DNA of 64,000 nucleotides from Vibrio sp. SCSIO 43136 (lineage in GTDB: Bacteria; Pseudomonadota; Gammaproteobacteria; Enterobacterales; Vibrionaceae), in the NCBI RefSeq assembly GCF_023716565.1, contig NZ_CP071848.1, forward strand, positions 2,790,001 to 2,854,000. The letters are read 5' to 3'. Shown in pieces: positions 27,999 through 38,028 of this stretch. Position 1 is the first letter of the stretch. Each line of letters begins with the position of its first letter. Position numbers and translations under genes: made by a program. The notes below the pieces were generated by a model. The model saw only the letters and a program-made list of their open reading frames with translations. It was not told where the DNA came from and did no database searches.

Positions 27999-29726
27999 TT
28001 AGAGATAAATCGGGTCAACTAGGCCCGAAGAGTCACCCTCTCCAAGCTGCATGACCTCATCTAAACTCACCACGCCTTTCAGAGCGAGTTCCATCGCCGA
28101 TGCTAACAGTGGCTTATACCCCTCGGCCTTACGAGCTTTTTGAGCAAAATCAACCGCATCACCAGAACGCAATGCATCCATCATGTCTTGTTCAAGCTCA
28201 AGAAGCTCAAACACACCCACTCGTCCTCGATAACCAGTCAAATTACAATTTTGACAGCCTCGACCTTTGAAGAACGTCGCATTCGCTTGATTAGGGAAAC
28301 GGCTTGATAACCACTGGTGACGAGCTTCATCCACTTCATCATGACCACTGCAATCGGGGCAGATCTTTCTCACAAGGCGTTGGGCCAGCACCGCACGCAC
28401 AGCACTGGCTACCAGATAACCCGGCGCTCCCATATCCATCATACGCAGTGCGCTATCGACCGCATCGTTGGTGTGTAGTGTTGTCAGAACCAGGTGGCCT
28501 GTTAGCGCTGCTCGAAGGCCAATCTCTACGGTTTCTTGGTCACGCATCTCACCCACTAGGATGATATCTGGGTCTTGACGAAGGAAGGTTCTCAAAATGG
28601 TTGAAAAGTCGAGATCAATTTTGGTGTTTACTTGCACCTGATTGATCCGCTCTAGTCGATATTCCACAGGGTCTTCTGCCGTGATGATCTTCTTGCCTGG
28701 CTCGTTAAGCTCAGATAATGCACCATACAGTGTGGTGGTTTTACCTGAGCCAGTGGGCCCGGTCACCAAAATCATGCCATGAGGCCTTCTCAGTTGCTTA
28801 CGCAAGCGAAGTAAAAGATCTTCTGGTAGTCCCGACTCATCTAACTTACGTACACCTGAAGTCTGGTTTAACAGACGCATCACCACTGACTCACCATGCT
28901 GAACTGGCATGGTCGACATACGGATATCTACCGACTGTCCTTTGGCTCGGATATTAAAACGTCCATCTTGTGGCAAACGTTTTTCTGAAATATCTAAGTT
29001 AGCCATCAACTTAAGGCGCAATACCAATGCTGATGCGATGTTTACTTCGTTGAGTAGGGTTTCATGCAGCACCCCATCAACACGTTGACGAAGGCGTAGC
29101 ACATTGGCGTCGGGTTCAATATGAATATCTGACGCCCCCACTTGGATAGCATCTTCAAACAGAGAGTTGATAAGCTTAACTACGGTAACTTCATCACTAT
29201 CTTGCTCCTCACCAAAGGAGAAATCAAAGCTATCACTGGTCTGGTGCTCAGCTTGAAGCTGCTCTGCAAATGAAGCAATTTCTTTGGTTCGGCGATAGTA
29301 GCGATCAAAACCTTCAACCAATTGGCGCTCTGGCGCAATCACAAAGTCCAGTTGGTATTGTTGAAGCTGGCTTAGCAAAGATTCTTGAGCAAAAAGGTCT
29401 GCTGGGTCACTCATTGCCACCCGCAACACATCCCCTTGACGCCCAACTACCAACGCCCTCAAACGACGTGCATGAACTTCAGGCAGGACCTGCACCGCTT
29501 CAACGTCGACATTGGCTCGACTCAAATCAATCAGCGGTAGGTTTAGCTGTTGAGACAAAAAGTTCAGCATTTGGGTTTCCGTTAGGAAACCAAGCTGGAT
29601 CAGCGTGTCTCCAAGCTTTCGCCCAGTGCTTTTTTGGTGCGACAGCGCCTCTTCAACTTGTTGTTCGGTAATGATGCCTTCTTCAACCAGCAAGTCACCG
29701 AGCCTTTTTCTAAGTTTAATTTGCAT
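27999..29726 (-). CDS. mshE: MSHA pilus extension ATPase MshE
   Basis: PilB/GspE-type hexameric motor. 575 residues: an N-terminal MshEN domain (about 5-120) with the tandem motifs RLGDLLVEEGIITEQQVEEAL and KLGDTLIQLGFLTE, the known c-di-GMP-binding module, so pilus extension here should respond to c-di-GMP. The ATPase domain has Walker A GPTGSGKTT, Walker B region ILVGEMRDQET and HLVLTTLHTND, and the metal-binding tetracysteine CPDC...CQNC. Overlaps mshN by 11 nt. Confidence 0.97.
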   Translation of the reverse strand: MQIKLRKRLGDLLVEEGIITEQQVEEALSHQKSTGRKLGDTLIQLGFLTETQMLNFLSQQLNLPLIDLSRANVDVEAVQVLPEVHARRLRALVVGRQGDVLRVAMSDPADLFAQESLLSQLQQYQLDFVIAPERQLVEGFDRYYRRTKEIASFAEQLQAEHQTSDSFDFSFGEEQDSDEVTVVKLINSLFEDAIQVGASDIHIEPDANVLRLRQRVDGVLHETLLNEVNIASALVLRLKLMANLDISEKRLPQDGRFNIRAKGQSVDIRMSTMPVQHGESVVMRLLNQTSGVRKLDESGLPEDLLLRLRKQLRRPHGMILVTGPTGSGKTTTLYGALSELNEPGKKIITAEDPVEYRLERINQVQVNTKIDLDFSTILRTFLRQDPDIILVGEMRDQETVEIGLRAALTGHLVLTTLHTNDAVDSALRMMDMGAPGYLVASAVRAVLAQRLVRKICPDCSGHDEVDEARHQWLSSRFPNQANATFFKGRGCQNCNLTGYRGRVGVFELLELEQDMMDALRSGDAVDFAQKARKAEGYKPLLASAMELALKGVVSLDEVMQLGEGDSSGLVDPIYL

Positions 29727-30942
29727 CTGCGGCCTCTAATTGTTCTTTTATGATGTTTAACCGACTTTTGATAAAGGTGTGAGTTTGGCTAGATAACCCC
29801 AAACGATTTAGTGCTTTGTTATATGAGTCCAACGCTTGGTCTAACTGCTTTGCTCGTTCTTGTTCAATGGCAAGACCTAACCACCACTTGGCATTATCGG
29901 CATCCTGCTTCGACAACAGCTGGTAACTCTCCATAGCAATCGCAGATTTCTTCGCTTTCTGCGCAAGGCCAGCTCTCGCAGCTAAATAGTCAATACTAGG
30001 CTGGTTGGGTAGATCTTCTAACACGCCCAATGCCACCAGCGGAAGGTCTTGCTTGACCAGAATATTCACTAAGGCGAGTCGCAGCGATTCACTTTCAGGG
30101 TTGAGTTCAATTCCCTGCTTCAACGTCTCTCCCGCACGGCGAACATCACCACGTCCATAGTACAAAGCGGCGAGTCGCTTACGCACATTTTCGTCTCTTG
30201 GTGTGTATTTAAGTGCACTCCGATACTCTTTAATGGCTTGAGTATAGTTATTTGCATCGATGGACTTTTTAGCTCTCGAGATGGCTTTTTGTGCCAATTG
30301 CTCGTGGCTCAGTTCCACCTGCTTAATGTCCAGTTCTCCCGATTTGATTGGAGTAACTTGGGTTGTTTTTGGGGTAGATGTGGTCACAGCAGCCACTTTG
30401 ATAGGCTCTGGCAACGATTTTTTAGCTGCGGGTGCAGTCACTTTTGGCTTACTTTCCACTTGCGCAGGAACCACTTTAACCTGTGAGGTGGTGGTGGCTT
30501 TCACAGGCTCTTTTGCAATGGTTTTCTCGACACTCTTTACCACAGGTGGTATTTGAGGTGCCTCTGGTGTAGATACTTCAGCCATTGTCACTAACTTAGC
30601 AACTGGCTTAGGCTGCTCTTTCACAGCGGCTTTATCCACTGCAACCATTTCTGAGGCTACCTTAGGAGTTGCAGGTGTCAAAGGCTTTAGTTGTTGGTCA
30701 TTTTGCAGCGCAACCACAGTAGTCACTGGTTGGTCTTCAACGACCGGCTCGACCATTACAACATCTGCTTGCTGGGTCATTGCCCAAGCACCCACGCCTA
30801 AACTGATACAAACCCCAACACCAAGCCACACCATACGGTTAATTCCTGAGGCAACAGGGGCAACGTCTACACGCTCAATAGGTTTATTTGTCTTGGTCGC
30901 CTTATCGGTCATCTCTGACAAAGCTTTATTTATTACACTCAT
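29716..30942 (-). CDS. mshN: MSHA biogenesis protein MshN (TPR)
   Basis: 408 residues: short cytoplasmic start, one transmembrane helix (about 35-55, MVWLGVGVCISLGVGAWAM), a Pro/Val/Lys/Thr-rich linker (about 75-205), then TPR repeats (about 215-400, AISRAKKSIDANNYTQAIKEYRSALKYTPRD...). Similar organisation to TPR proteins of type IV pilus systems that stabilise the secretin. Start overlaps the mshM stop as ATGA. Confidence 0.92.
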   Translation of the reverse strand: MSVINKALSEMTDKATKTNKPIERVDVAPVASGINRMVWLGVGVCISLGVGAWAMTQQADVVMVEPVVEDQPVTTVVALQNDQQLKPLTPATPKVASEMVAVDKAAVKEQPKPVAKLVTMAEVSTPEAPQIPPVVKSVEKTIAKEPVKATTTSQVKVVPAQVESKPKVTAPAAKKSLPEPIKVAAVTTSTPKTTQVTPIKSGELDIKQVELSHEQLAQKAISRAKKSIDANNYTQAIKEYRSALKYTPRDENVRKRLAALYYGRGDVRRAGETLKQGIELNPESESLRLALVNILVKQDLPLVALGVLEDLPNQPSIDYLAARAGLAQKAKKSAIAMESYQLLSKQDADNAKWWLGLAIEQERAKQLDQALDSYNKALNRLGLSSQTHTFIKSRLNIIKEQLEAADAN

Positions 30943-31784
30943 GAAAGACCCCAGCCCCAGATCATCGGTGACTTAAATTTAGGTTTGACCGTATCTAGGG
31001 TGTCATTAATCGCATCAAATACATGGCGGTTTTCAACCCGCACAGAATGTTCAGTGAACGCCAAAATTAGAGATTTATGGCACACTTGATTAATCAACCT
31101 TGGCACACCGCGAGATGCCTTAAAAATCGCTTTTTTAACTTTCTCACTAAACAGATTGATGTCTCCGCCACTGACCTGCACTCGATGATCTATGTAGGCA
31201 AATACCTCAGCGAGCGTGAGTGGTCTTAGTGTGGCATTAAATGAAATACGCTGCCTTAGTTGGCGCAAGTGATTCTGTGCGAGACGTGCGTCGAGCTCAG
31301 GCTGCCCTAGCAAGACTATTTGCATCAATTTAGCCTGCTCAGTTTCAAGGTTACCGAACAAACGAATCGCCTCTAGGGCTTCGTTACTTAATGCTTGAGC
31401 TTCATCCACCAAGGTGACAACTTGTACCCCCTGCTTGTGAAGCTCGAGCAGTTTCGAGTGAATATCATCAATCACACCCGCAGAGGCGTTGCGTTCAATC
31501 GATAACTCCTTCGCCACCGCCAGACGTAGCTCTTCTGCATTCAGCAAAGGGTTTGGTAGGTAAACCAGAGCCACATCGTCTACCAACTGGTTGATCAACA
31601 TGCGACAAACCATGGTTTTTCCTGTGCCAACTTCGCCAGACACTTTTATCACACCTTCACCCATTTGCACCGCCGATAATACGGTTTGGATCGCCTCATA
31701 ATGCGGAGGCAATCCCTGAAACAGTTCAGTGTTCGGTGTCAGAGCAAAAGGGGCTTGGTTAAAGCCATAAAACTCCTGATACAT
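30939..31784 (-). CDS. mshM: MSHA biogenesis ATPase MshM (ExeA-like)
   Basis: AAA+ ATPase of the ExeA/GspA family, 281 residues. MYQEFYGFNQAPFALTPN start, Walker A GEVGTGKTM, Walker B VVTLVDEAQAL, sensor region. In ExeA systems the ATPase helps insert the secretin through peptidoglycan; here the partner would be MshL. ATG 31784 is chosen: it begins 2 nt after the mshL stop with AAGAG upstream and removes seven unconserved residues. Confidence 0.94.
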   Translation of the reverse strand: MYQEFYGFNQAPFALTPNTELFQGLPPHYEAIQTVLSAVQMGEGVIKVSGEVGTGKTMVCRMLINQLVDDVALVYLPNPLLNAEELRLAVAKELSIERNASAGVIDDIHSKLLELHKQGVQVVTLVDEAQALSNEALEAIRLFGNLETEQAKLMQIVLLGQPELDARLAQNHLRQLRQRISFNATLRPLTLAEVFAYIDHRVQVSGGDINLFSEKVKKAIFKASRGVPRLINQVCHKSLILAFTEHSVRVENRHVFDAINDTLDTVKPKFKSPMIWGWGLS

Positions 31785-31786
31785 GG

Positions 31787-33427
31787 TTACTCTTCTGGGA
31801 ACCATTCATCAAGAAGATCGCGTGAGCGCTCAAGCTCTCGCTGCCAAGTATTTACTCCAACAATGGTCGGCTTAAGTAAGATCACCAGCTCAGTTTTTTG
31901 GGTCAATTTCGAGGTGTTTCTAAACAGATGCCCTAACCCCGGAATATCCCCTAGGAAAGGCACTTTAGTGGTTTGATCCAGTGTGTTGGATTTCATCAAA
32001 CCACCAATAACAACCACATCACCATCTTTCGCCCTGATCACTGAGTCCGACTCTCGGATAGAACTTTTCGCCAGCGGTACTTCGTAAGCTTCTCCGGCCA
32101 AGTTGATGGTCTTGGTTTGGGTCTCAACATCAATGACTGAAGGATGTACGTGTAGAAGTACATAACCATCGTCGTTGATTTGTGGTGTTACGTCTAACGA
32201 AATACCAGAGAAGAAAGGGGTAAGCTCGATGTCTGGTGCCGCATTGGCATTGTCACCGCTGCTAACAACGCTTGAAATATCAGTAACAAAATATTCATCT
32301 TGACCCACTTTGATCACTGCTTTCTGGTTATTTGCCGCCGTCACACGTGGGCTAGAAAGTACGTTTAGGTCACCCTGAGTGTCCATGAAGCTTAGAACAG
32401 CGCTAAAGTTACCGTCAGAGATAGTAACGTTGGTTTGTCCACCCAATAATGAGCCGATCTCATCTAAGCCTGGCAGAGTTGAAATTGGGTTGGTTGCACC
32501 GCGCCCAGTTGAAATTGTCGTACCGCCAATAGTAGATGAGATATTTGACCAATTAATCCCTTGCTGATACCCGTCACTTAACGTGACTTCAAGGATCTTG
32601 GCTTCTAGAATCACCTGACGGTGCAGGCGTGCCTGAGATATACCCAAGAACTGCTTCACTTCACGAATTTCATCTGGGTAAGCTCGTAACGTCAGCACAC
32701 TTGCTTGAGGAGAGACCACCACACTACGGCCGCTATCGGTGCCAACTAGAGCGCTTACAGCCGTTTCAAGCTGGGTCCAGAAGTCACTCTCGTTAATCGT
32801 TTCTATCTCAACACCACCGGTTTTATTGGTAGACGAGTTGCTTGATGAACTTGACGTTCCAGAAGAACTCGAACTGCTTGAGCTATTACTGGAACTCGAA
32901 TTTGAATTTTTGTTAGTAACCGTTCCCGATGTTATCGTCGTCAATGAACGCCCTGAGCGCTTAAATTGAAGATAATCAATCGCTACGGTTTCAGTGCGTA
33001 AACCCGCAGGGTAGATTTGAAGGATCTTACCGTCACGCACAATGTCGTAGCCATAAATATCTTTCACCACATTGAGCACTTCATCCATAGTGGCATCTTC
33101 AAGATTGACAGTAATGCTGCCACTCACATTTGGGTGAATCGCTGCACTGTATTCTGTACCTTTGACTAAGCTGGCAAAAAACGTCTTCGCATCGACGCCA
33201 TTAGCTTTGATCTGGAAGCGTTTCAACGTGCTATTGCTTGCCAAAGGCTGGCCATCCAATTGCGGCATTAAATCATTTTCAACCGAGGCTGGCAGTTCTT
33301 CTAGAGCGCGACTATTCGCCTCATTTACTGCTTCATTCAGAGCCTGTTTTACTTCCACCGGATCGCGGTGCCCCATGGCACACCCCGTTAACGATGCGAT
33401 AAGAAATCCCACTACTAATTTACGCAT
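31787..33427 (-). CDS. mshL: MSHA outer-membrane secretin MshL
   Basis: PilQ/GspD-type secretin lipoprotein through which the pilus exits. 546 residues: lipobox LTGC at residue ~16, N1-type domains (about 65-165), a serine-rich low-complexity linker (about 172-205, over 20 Ser), then the secretin pore (about 215-530) with VRESDSVIRAKDGDVVVIGGLMK-type motif and the C-terminal NTSKLTQKTELVILLKPTIV. Between mshK and mshM. Confidence 0.96.
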   Translation of the reverse strand: MRKLVVGFLIASLTGCAMGHRDPVEVKQALNEAVNEANSRALEELPASVENDLMPQLDGQPLASNSTLKRFQIKANGVDAKTFFASLVKGTEYSAAIHPNVSGSITVNLEDATMDEVLNVVKDIYGYDIVRDGKILQIYPAGLRTETVAIDYLQFKRSGRSLTTITSGTVTNKNSNSSSSNSSSSSSSSGTSSSSSNSSTNKTGGVEIETINESDFWTQLETAVSALVGTDSGRSVVVSPQASVLTLRAYPDEIREVKQFLGISQARLHRQVILEAKILEVTLSDGYQQGINWSNISSTIGGTTISTGRGATNPISTLPGLDEIGSLLGGQTNVTISDGNFSAVLSFMDTQGDLNVLSSPRVTAANNQKAVIKVGQDEYFVTDISSVVSSGDNANAAPDIELTPFFSGISLDVTPQINDDGYVLLHVHPSVIDVETQTKTINLAGEAYEVPLAKSSIRESDSVIRAKDGDVVVIGGLMKSNTLDQTTKVPFLGDIPGLGHLFRNTSKLTQKTELVILLKPTIVGVNTWQRELERSRDLLDEWFPEE

Positions 33428-33447
33428 ATCTGGTCTTCAATCCTGGC

Positions 33448-33777
33448 TTACTGTTTAATATCTTTAGCAAAAAGTTCTAGACGCCACTGCCTAGTTCCTT
33501 GTTTTACAATCACAAAATCGGGTTCAATACGACTGGCGACAAACCCGCTCACTCGCCCACCTTGCTCAACGAGCTTATTGTCGACCACGGCAACGCAATC
33601 CACATCGGTTTGGCACACAATCGAGTTCAAAACTGGCAAACGAAAACGGCTTTTAGGTTTCGCTTTGGTCACCGTTGCAGGTGCCGACCAACCAAGCGGT
33701 GCTGTTGGGTCTTGCGCCGAAAACGCTGGTTGAAGCAACGCACATGCGAACAACGCTGTAATTAATCTAACCACCAA
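33448..33777 (-). CDS. mshK: MSHA biogenesis protein MshK (PilP-like)
   Basis: 109-residue periplasmic protein with signal peptide (MVVRLITALFACALLQPAFSA) and a small beta domain containing a Cys pair (IVCQTDVDCVAVV). By position and size it corresponds to the PilP role linking inner-membrane alignment proteins to the secretin. Overlaps mshJ by 11 nt. Confidence 0.9.
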   Translation of the reverse strand: MVVRLITALFACALLQPAFSAQDPTAPLGWSAPATVTKAKPKSRFRLPVLNSIVCQTDVDCVAVVDNKLVEQGGRVSGFVASRIEPDFVIVKQGTRQWRLELFAKDIKQ

Positions 33778-34411
33778 TAAACTCCTGCCCTGTACCCAAG
33801 GTGTAAACGACCAACGTTAGCTCCGCAGTTGGGTACTCATCCACTTGATAGTGAAAGCTTCGCCAAAAATAACGCACTGGCATATTTTCAAGTGTGGCTA
33901 AATACTTTTGAATCGCAAAGTATTTTCCGGATAAGTGAATTTTTACCGGATGAATGTAGTATCCAGCGTAACCATCCCCTTTATCCGTCGTAATAGGCTC
34001 TGCAGGCTGTGACTCTAAACTGTGCAGCTTTAAACCCTTGCTTGAGATTAACACTTGCTCCAACAACTCAGCCATTTGGCTCGGTGTGATGAGATTTTTC
34101 ACTACCTCTTCAAATTGTTTATCGAGTTGTTCGCTCTGCTTTTGCAGCTGTTCTAACTTAATATTGATCTCTTTGTCTGGATCAGTCCTTAACAAATTAG
34201 TAATGCGCAAAATATCATTATTGGAGCGAGTAATAGACTGTTGCAGACTATTAATCTGATTGGTTTTCTGCTGAGATTGCTCAAGCGCAGGCTCAATAAA
34301 AAACGTCAATGCAAGCATCACAATGGCTATCAATCCGCCCAGTGCAATAATCCATTTCTCACGTGGACTTAAAGCGATAAATTTTTCATTTAAATCGTCA
34401 AGCTTGGCCAT
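33767..34411 (-). CDS. mshJ: MSHA biogenesis protein MshJ (PilO-like)
   Basis: 214-residue bitopic protein: transmembrane helix at about 20-40 (WIIALGGLIAIVMLALTFFI), periplasmic coiled coil (about 45-100), then a ferredoxin-like domain typical of PilO/GspM. Its start overlaps the mshI stop by one base (TAATG). Confidence 0.92.
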   Translation of the reverse strand: MAKLDDLNEKFIALSPREKWIIALGGLIAIVMLALTFFIEPALEQSQQKTNQINSLQQSITRSNNDILRITNLLRTDPDKEINIKLEQLQKQSEQLDKQFEEVVKNLITPSQMAELLEQVLISSKGLKLHSLESQPAEPITTDKGDGYAGYYIHPVKIHLSGKYFAIQKYLATLENMPVRYFWRSFHYQVDEYPTAELTLVVYTLGTGQEFIGG

Positions 34412-35847
34412 TATTGGGCTCCCTGACGTTTAGTCATTAGTTCGAAAGTCACAATATCATCTTCATTTCGACCGATTTTCAGGGTCTCAAAATTTCTCCC
34501 AACCAGGTCGAGTTCATTCTTAAACTGTTTAATCCAATTCGGTACAGAACTTGGCTCTCGCGCTAGTCCTTTCACATTTAAAGTATCAGGGCTGACGGAA
34601 ATGGTACTCAAAGAGATATCATTACGCCCTAATACCGCCAGTGCATTCATCACTCCTGAAAAACCAAGCTGCTGTTTCTGCTCAAACTGACCGACTGCCT
34701 GCAATGAGGTTCTCTTCGCTCTGATATCATTTTCCAAACGCTCTGCGGCAGCAAGCTTGGCTGGAGAGGGCTTATGTTGCTGTTCTAGCGACTGCATCTC
34801 GCTGAGTTGCTGCTTCACCTGATTAGACTGCTGAGTGAGGCGAGAAACCTGTTGTTGTTTCACACCATTTTCATACTCGACGTAGCCATAAAAACCACCC
34901 ACAATAACCGCTGTGATCACCCAGGCAGCGAGCACAGCATTTAAAGTGAAGAGCTCTTTTTTCGGTTTCAAATGTGCAGGGTAAAGGTTGATCGCTTCAC
35001 TAGGTAGTTGCAGTGCCCTAGAGCTAAGCAGTTCTCCGGAGTGGATCTCGTTTTCTTGCAGAGGTGATACTTTAACGCTGAGTCGCTCTTCGAGCGCCTG
35101 AACTAACTCGGCATCATTTTCATCATCACAACTCAAGTGCAGCTTATGAAATTGAGCTTGCTTGACCTGTGATGAGAGATAGTCAATCGAGCGCTGCAGT
35201 TCTAGAGCTAAGCCGTCAATTTGTAAGCTACTGCCCATCTCCCCTGTCAAAGGAGCCATCACGCCACGAATGGTTCGGTTAAAACAAACTTTATGTTCGA
35301 CGAACGCACTGATCTTAAAACTGCCACCTTTGCTTTGGTGCAATAACACGAAATTCGAGGTATCAGCTAAACTTTGCCCCCAGACCTCATCTTCAGGGTG
35401 AATGCTGCGCAAGGCAATATCATGCTTTTCACACAAAGCCAGGATAGGTGCGAGTACTCGCTTACTTAACACATAAGTTTGGACACGATTACCGCCCGGC
35501 AGCTCAACCGCATCTGCTACAATTTCAGTCACTCGTTCCGTGACCAAGTCTTTAAGCAAAAAAGGCAGACCGACAGACCACTCTTCTTTAGGGAGTTCTG
35601 GCTTTTCGATTTGGTATGTCTGGTAGTGACTAGCGCTTAATGTAAGCACTAACTCACAGCCGTGATACTTACCTTCACTCAGAGCTTTCGTCAGTGCTTG
35701 CAACCACCCAGATGCGTCGATTTCGACTTTTTGAATGGTATCATCAAACGCTAGATAAACGGCATCCTCTAACAGTGCAGCGCTGATTGTCGCTGAACTG
35801 CCGCCACTGCGACGCAATTTGTCTATCCACGAGGAAAAGCTGCTCAT
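34411..35847 (-). CDS. mshI: MSHA biogenesis protein MshI (PilM/PilN-like)
   Basis: 478 residues. The N-terminal ~290 residues form an actin-like PilM-type cytoplasmic domain; a transmembrane helix near 305-325 (AVLAAWVITAVIVGGFYGYV) and a coiled-coil plus PilN-type periplasmic domain follow. This fuses the PilM and PilN functions, as in GspL. 15 nt after mshH. Confidence 0.92.
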   Translation of the reverse strand: MSSFSSWIDKLRRSGGSSATISAALLEDAVYLAFDDTIQKVEIDASGWLQALTKALSEGKYHGCELVLTLSASHYQTYQIEKPELPKEEWSVGLPFLLKDLVTERVTEIVADAVELPGGNRVQTYVLSKRVLAPILALCEKHDIALRSIHPEDEVWGQSLADTSNFVLLHQSKGGSFKISAFVEHKVCFNRTIRGVMAPLTGEMGSSLQIDGLALELQRSIDYLSSQVKQAQFHKLHLSCDDENDAELVQALEERLSVKVSPLQENEIHSGELLSSRALQLPSEAINLYPAHLKPKKELFTLNAVLAAWVITAVIVGGFYGYVEYENGVKQQQVSRLTQQSNQVKQQLSEMQSLEQQHKPSPAKLAAAERLENDIRAKRTSLQAVGQFEQKQQLGFSGVMNALAVLGRNDISLSTISVSPDTLNVKGLAREPSSVPNWIKQFKNELDLVGRNFETLKIGRNEDDIVTFELMTKRQGAQ

Positions 35848-35862
35848 TTATACTCCGTCTAC

Positions 35863-37854
35863 TTACTTCTTAACTCGCCATCGATTACGACGACCAGCTT
35901 TCACTGTTTTTGCGGCAGCGACTGGCAAGAGTTGAGTTTCTTTATCAAACAATCGTCCTTGCCCACCATCGACGCCCAGTTGCAGTAGGGTTTGCCACTC
36001 GGATTGGTTTTCAACACCTACTGCTATAACTTTAGTCGGGCTATCGATACATGCACCAATTAAACTACGAATAAAGAGCTGATTTTCTTGGCGTTCATTA
36101 ATTCGCTTACTCAAACTTCGGTGCAGTTTGAGGTAATCCACTTCAAGATCTTTAATATAGTGAGTACTGGTAATCGTCCTGCCCGCTTGCTGCACAATCA
36201 CTTTGCAGCCTAACCCAGAAATCATGCGGATCACTGGGCGAATGAAATCGAGATTCTTAACTAATTGCCCTTCGACAAACTCAAAGCTGAGCTGATGACG
36301 CAATGCTGAAGGTAAGCTCAGCAGCTCATCTCTAAACCACCTAACGTAGGTTTTTTTCTTAAATGGCAATACGTTAAGGTTGATAGAGTAACATAACTCA
36401 TGCTCACCTGCCTTCACCCATTGCAACACTTTGAGTAGCACGGCTTTATCAAGTTGCATTTCATATCCGACCTGCACCATGGCAGCACTAAAACGTGATG
36501 CTTTGATAACTGTGCCAGTTTGCTCATCAGGCAACCGAGCGAACAATTCATGGTGAAGCGGCGTATTATGATTATTCTCCGTTAAGTAGCAGCATTGCTG
36601 ATAGATATGTACCTTTTCAGGTGTCATAGCCTTATCAAACAGTGTACGCCATCGAACCGTTCCTCTTGTCTCGTAATTAAGATTTTGTTTTTTATAACGG
36701 CTCCAAGCGTTATGCTTTTCAAGTTGAGCACTGCGAACCGCATTCTCCAACTCTTCTAAAATGTAGCCACGACGTTCGCCTTCTTGGTACATGCTCACCC
36801 CGATATGACACCAGTTATCAGCATCTAGAGGCTCAGGTAGAGATAAGCGCTCCAATTGACGTAACGACTGCATCGCCAGGTTGGCAACGTCTTTAGCACT
36901 TTGATGGGGAACCAGCAAAGCAAACTCAGCGGCATAGTAACGAGAAAATATAACGTCGGGGTATTTCTGAGCAATATTAGAAACAATCCTTCCTACATCA
37001 ACAATAAACTGATCGCAGGTTTCCTTATCGTTACGTTCTTGTACTGCTTCCCAATCATTGATGCGTACAGCTAACACACCACCTTGAGCGCCGCTTTCTT
37101 GTAAGGCAGCCTCAAGTTTCGAATCAAAAAGAACTCGATTAGCAGCCCCAGTGAGCTGATCCAAAAAGGTATGAGTCCGGATGAAGGTATCAAATCGGCT
37201 ACGCTCTTTTCTGGCATCATTCAACTCTTCAATTAAGCGGTCTAATGCTTCACTTGCGGTATAAGGCCATTCTCGCTCATCCCCTTTTTGATAGTCTTGG
37301 GCACGCCCAGCTAAGATCATTCTTCCGCGCTCTTCAAGCAGTTCAGAACCATACAACTGGCCACGGAGCCATTTCACCCCTTGCATCAAGATAAATACAA
37401 TCAAGGCGACAGCTAACGTAATGGAAGACATCGCCTCTAAAGAATAACTTGAGGTAAGAAATAGCGGGATCAACTTGAACTCCACCTTAAAGCCAGGATG
37501 GCTTGGCAGATCAAATGATAAAGATTTAATTCGCGTTTTATCGACAATGGCCTGAGTATCGACAAAGTGATAGATCACATCGGAACGAGCCGTGATTTCC
37601 ATTTCAAGTACATCACTGGCTTTTAAGATTTTAGGCAGCCATTTTGCCATCGAACGAGCAGCATCAGGATCATCTAGCTCTGCGTCAATAATCTCTACGA
37701 CACCATCCATGTAGTGAGACATGTAGTCTTGGCCTATTCGCTTGAACGACAGTGTGGTGCCCATGAATAAAATAAACATGGCGATCACTACTGTCATGGT
37801 GACAAATGCCACCAGCCGCGTACTCAATTTGAGAGTCGGTGTATAACGGGCCAA
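35863..37854 (-). CDS. mshH: CsrD/MshH regulator with degenerate GGDEF and EAL domains
   Basis: 663 residues; homologue of E. coli CsrD, which targets CsrB/CsrC sRNAs for RNase E decay. Two N-terminal transmembrane helices flank a periplasmic loop (about 15-35 and 140-160), then a GGDEF-like domain in which GGDEF is YAAEF (SRYYAAEFALLVP) and an EAL-like domain in which EAL is ELF (HHELFARLP). Both catalytic motifs are lost, so it should bind rather than make or break c-di-GMP. Upstream end of the msh locus; probably transcribed ahead of mshI. Confidence 0.93.
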   Translation of the reverse strand: MARYTPTLKLSTRLVAFVTMTVVIAMFILFMGTTLSFKRIGQDYMSHYMDGVVEIIDAELDDPDAARSMAKWLPKILKASDVLEMEITARSDVIYHFVDTQAIVDKTRIKSLSFDLPSHPGFKVEFKLIPLFLTSSYSLEAMSSITLAVALIVFILMQGVKWLRGQLYGSELLEERGRMILAGRAQDYQKGDEREWPYTASEALDRLIEELNDARKERSRFDTFIRTHTFLDQLTGAANRVLFDSKLEAALQESGAQGGVLAVRINDWEAVQERNDKETCDQFIVDVGRIVSNIAQKYPDVIFSRYYAAEFALLVPHQSAKDVANLAMQSLRQLERLSLPEPLDADNWCHIGVSMYQEGERRGYILEELENAVRSAQLEKHNAWSRYKKQNLNYETRGTVRWRTLFDKAMTPEKVHIYQQCCYLTENNHNTPLHHELFARLPDEQTGTVIKASRFSAAMVQVGYEMQLDKAVLLKVLQWVKAGEHELCYSINLNVLPFKKKTYVRWFRDELLSLPSALRHQLSFEFVEGQLVKNLDFIRPVIRMISGLGCKVIVQQAGRTITSTHYIKDLEVDYLKLHRSLSKRINERQENQLFIRSLIGACIDSPTKVIAVGVENQSEWQTLLQLGVDGGQGRLFDKETQLLPVAAAKTVKAGRRNRWRVKK

Positions 37855-37978
37855 GATAAGCTTCCTTTCTTAACTATATGCTTTGATTTTATGGGGATTT
37901 CAATCACCCACTGCTGCAACCTTATTATTCTGAGCGGCGAGATGCTATGGCACAAGGATTTCGTTGCAAAAAATACAC

Positions 37979-38002
37979 AAAAGCCGCGAAAATCGCGGCT
38001 TT
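37979..38002 (-). terminator. Terminator of ssb
   Basis: AAAGCCGCGA, loop AAA, TCGCGGCTTT; minus-strand continuation TTGTGTATTTTTTG. About 27 nt past the ssb stop. Confidence 0.85.
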
Positions 38003-38028
38003 ATCAACATATGTAGAAAGAATTTTGC

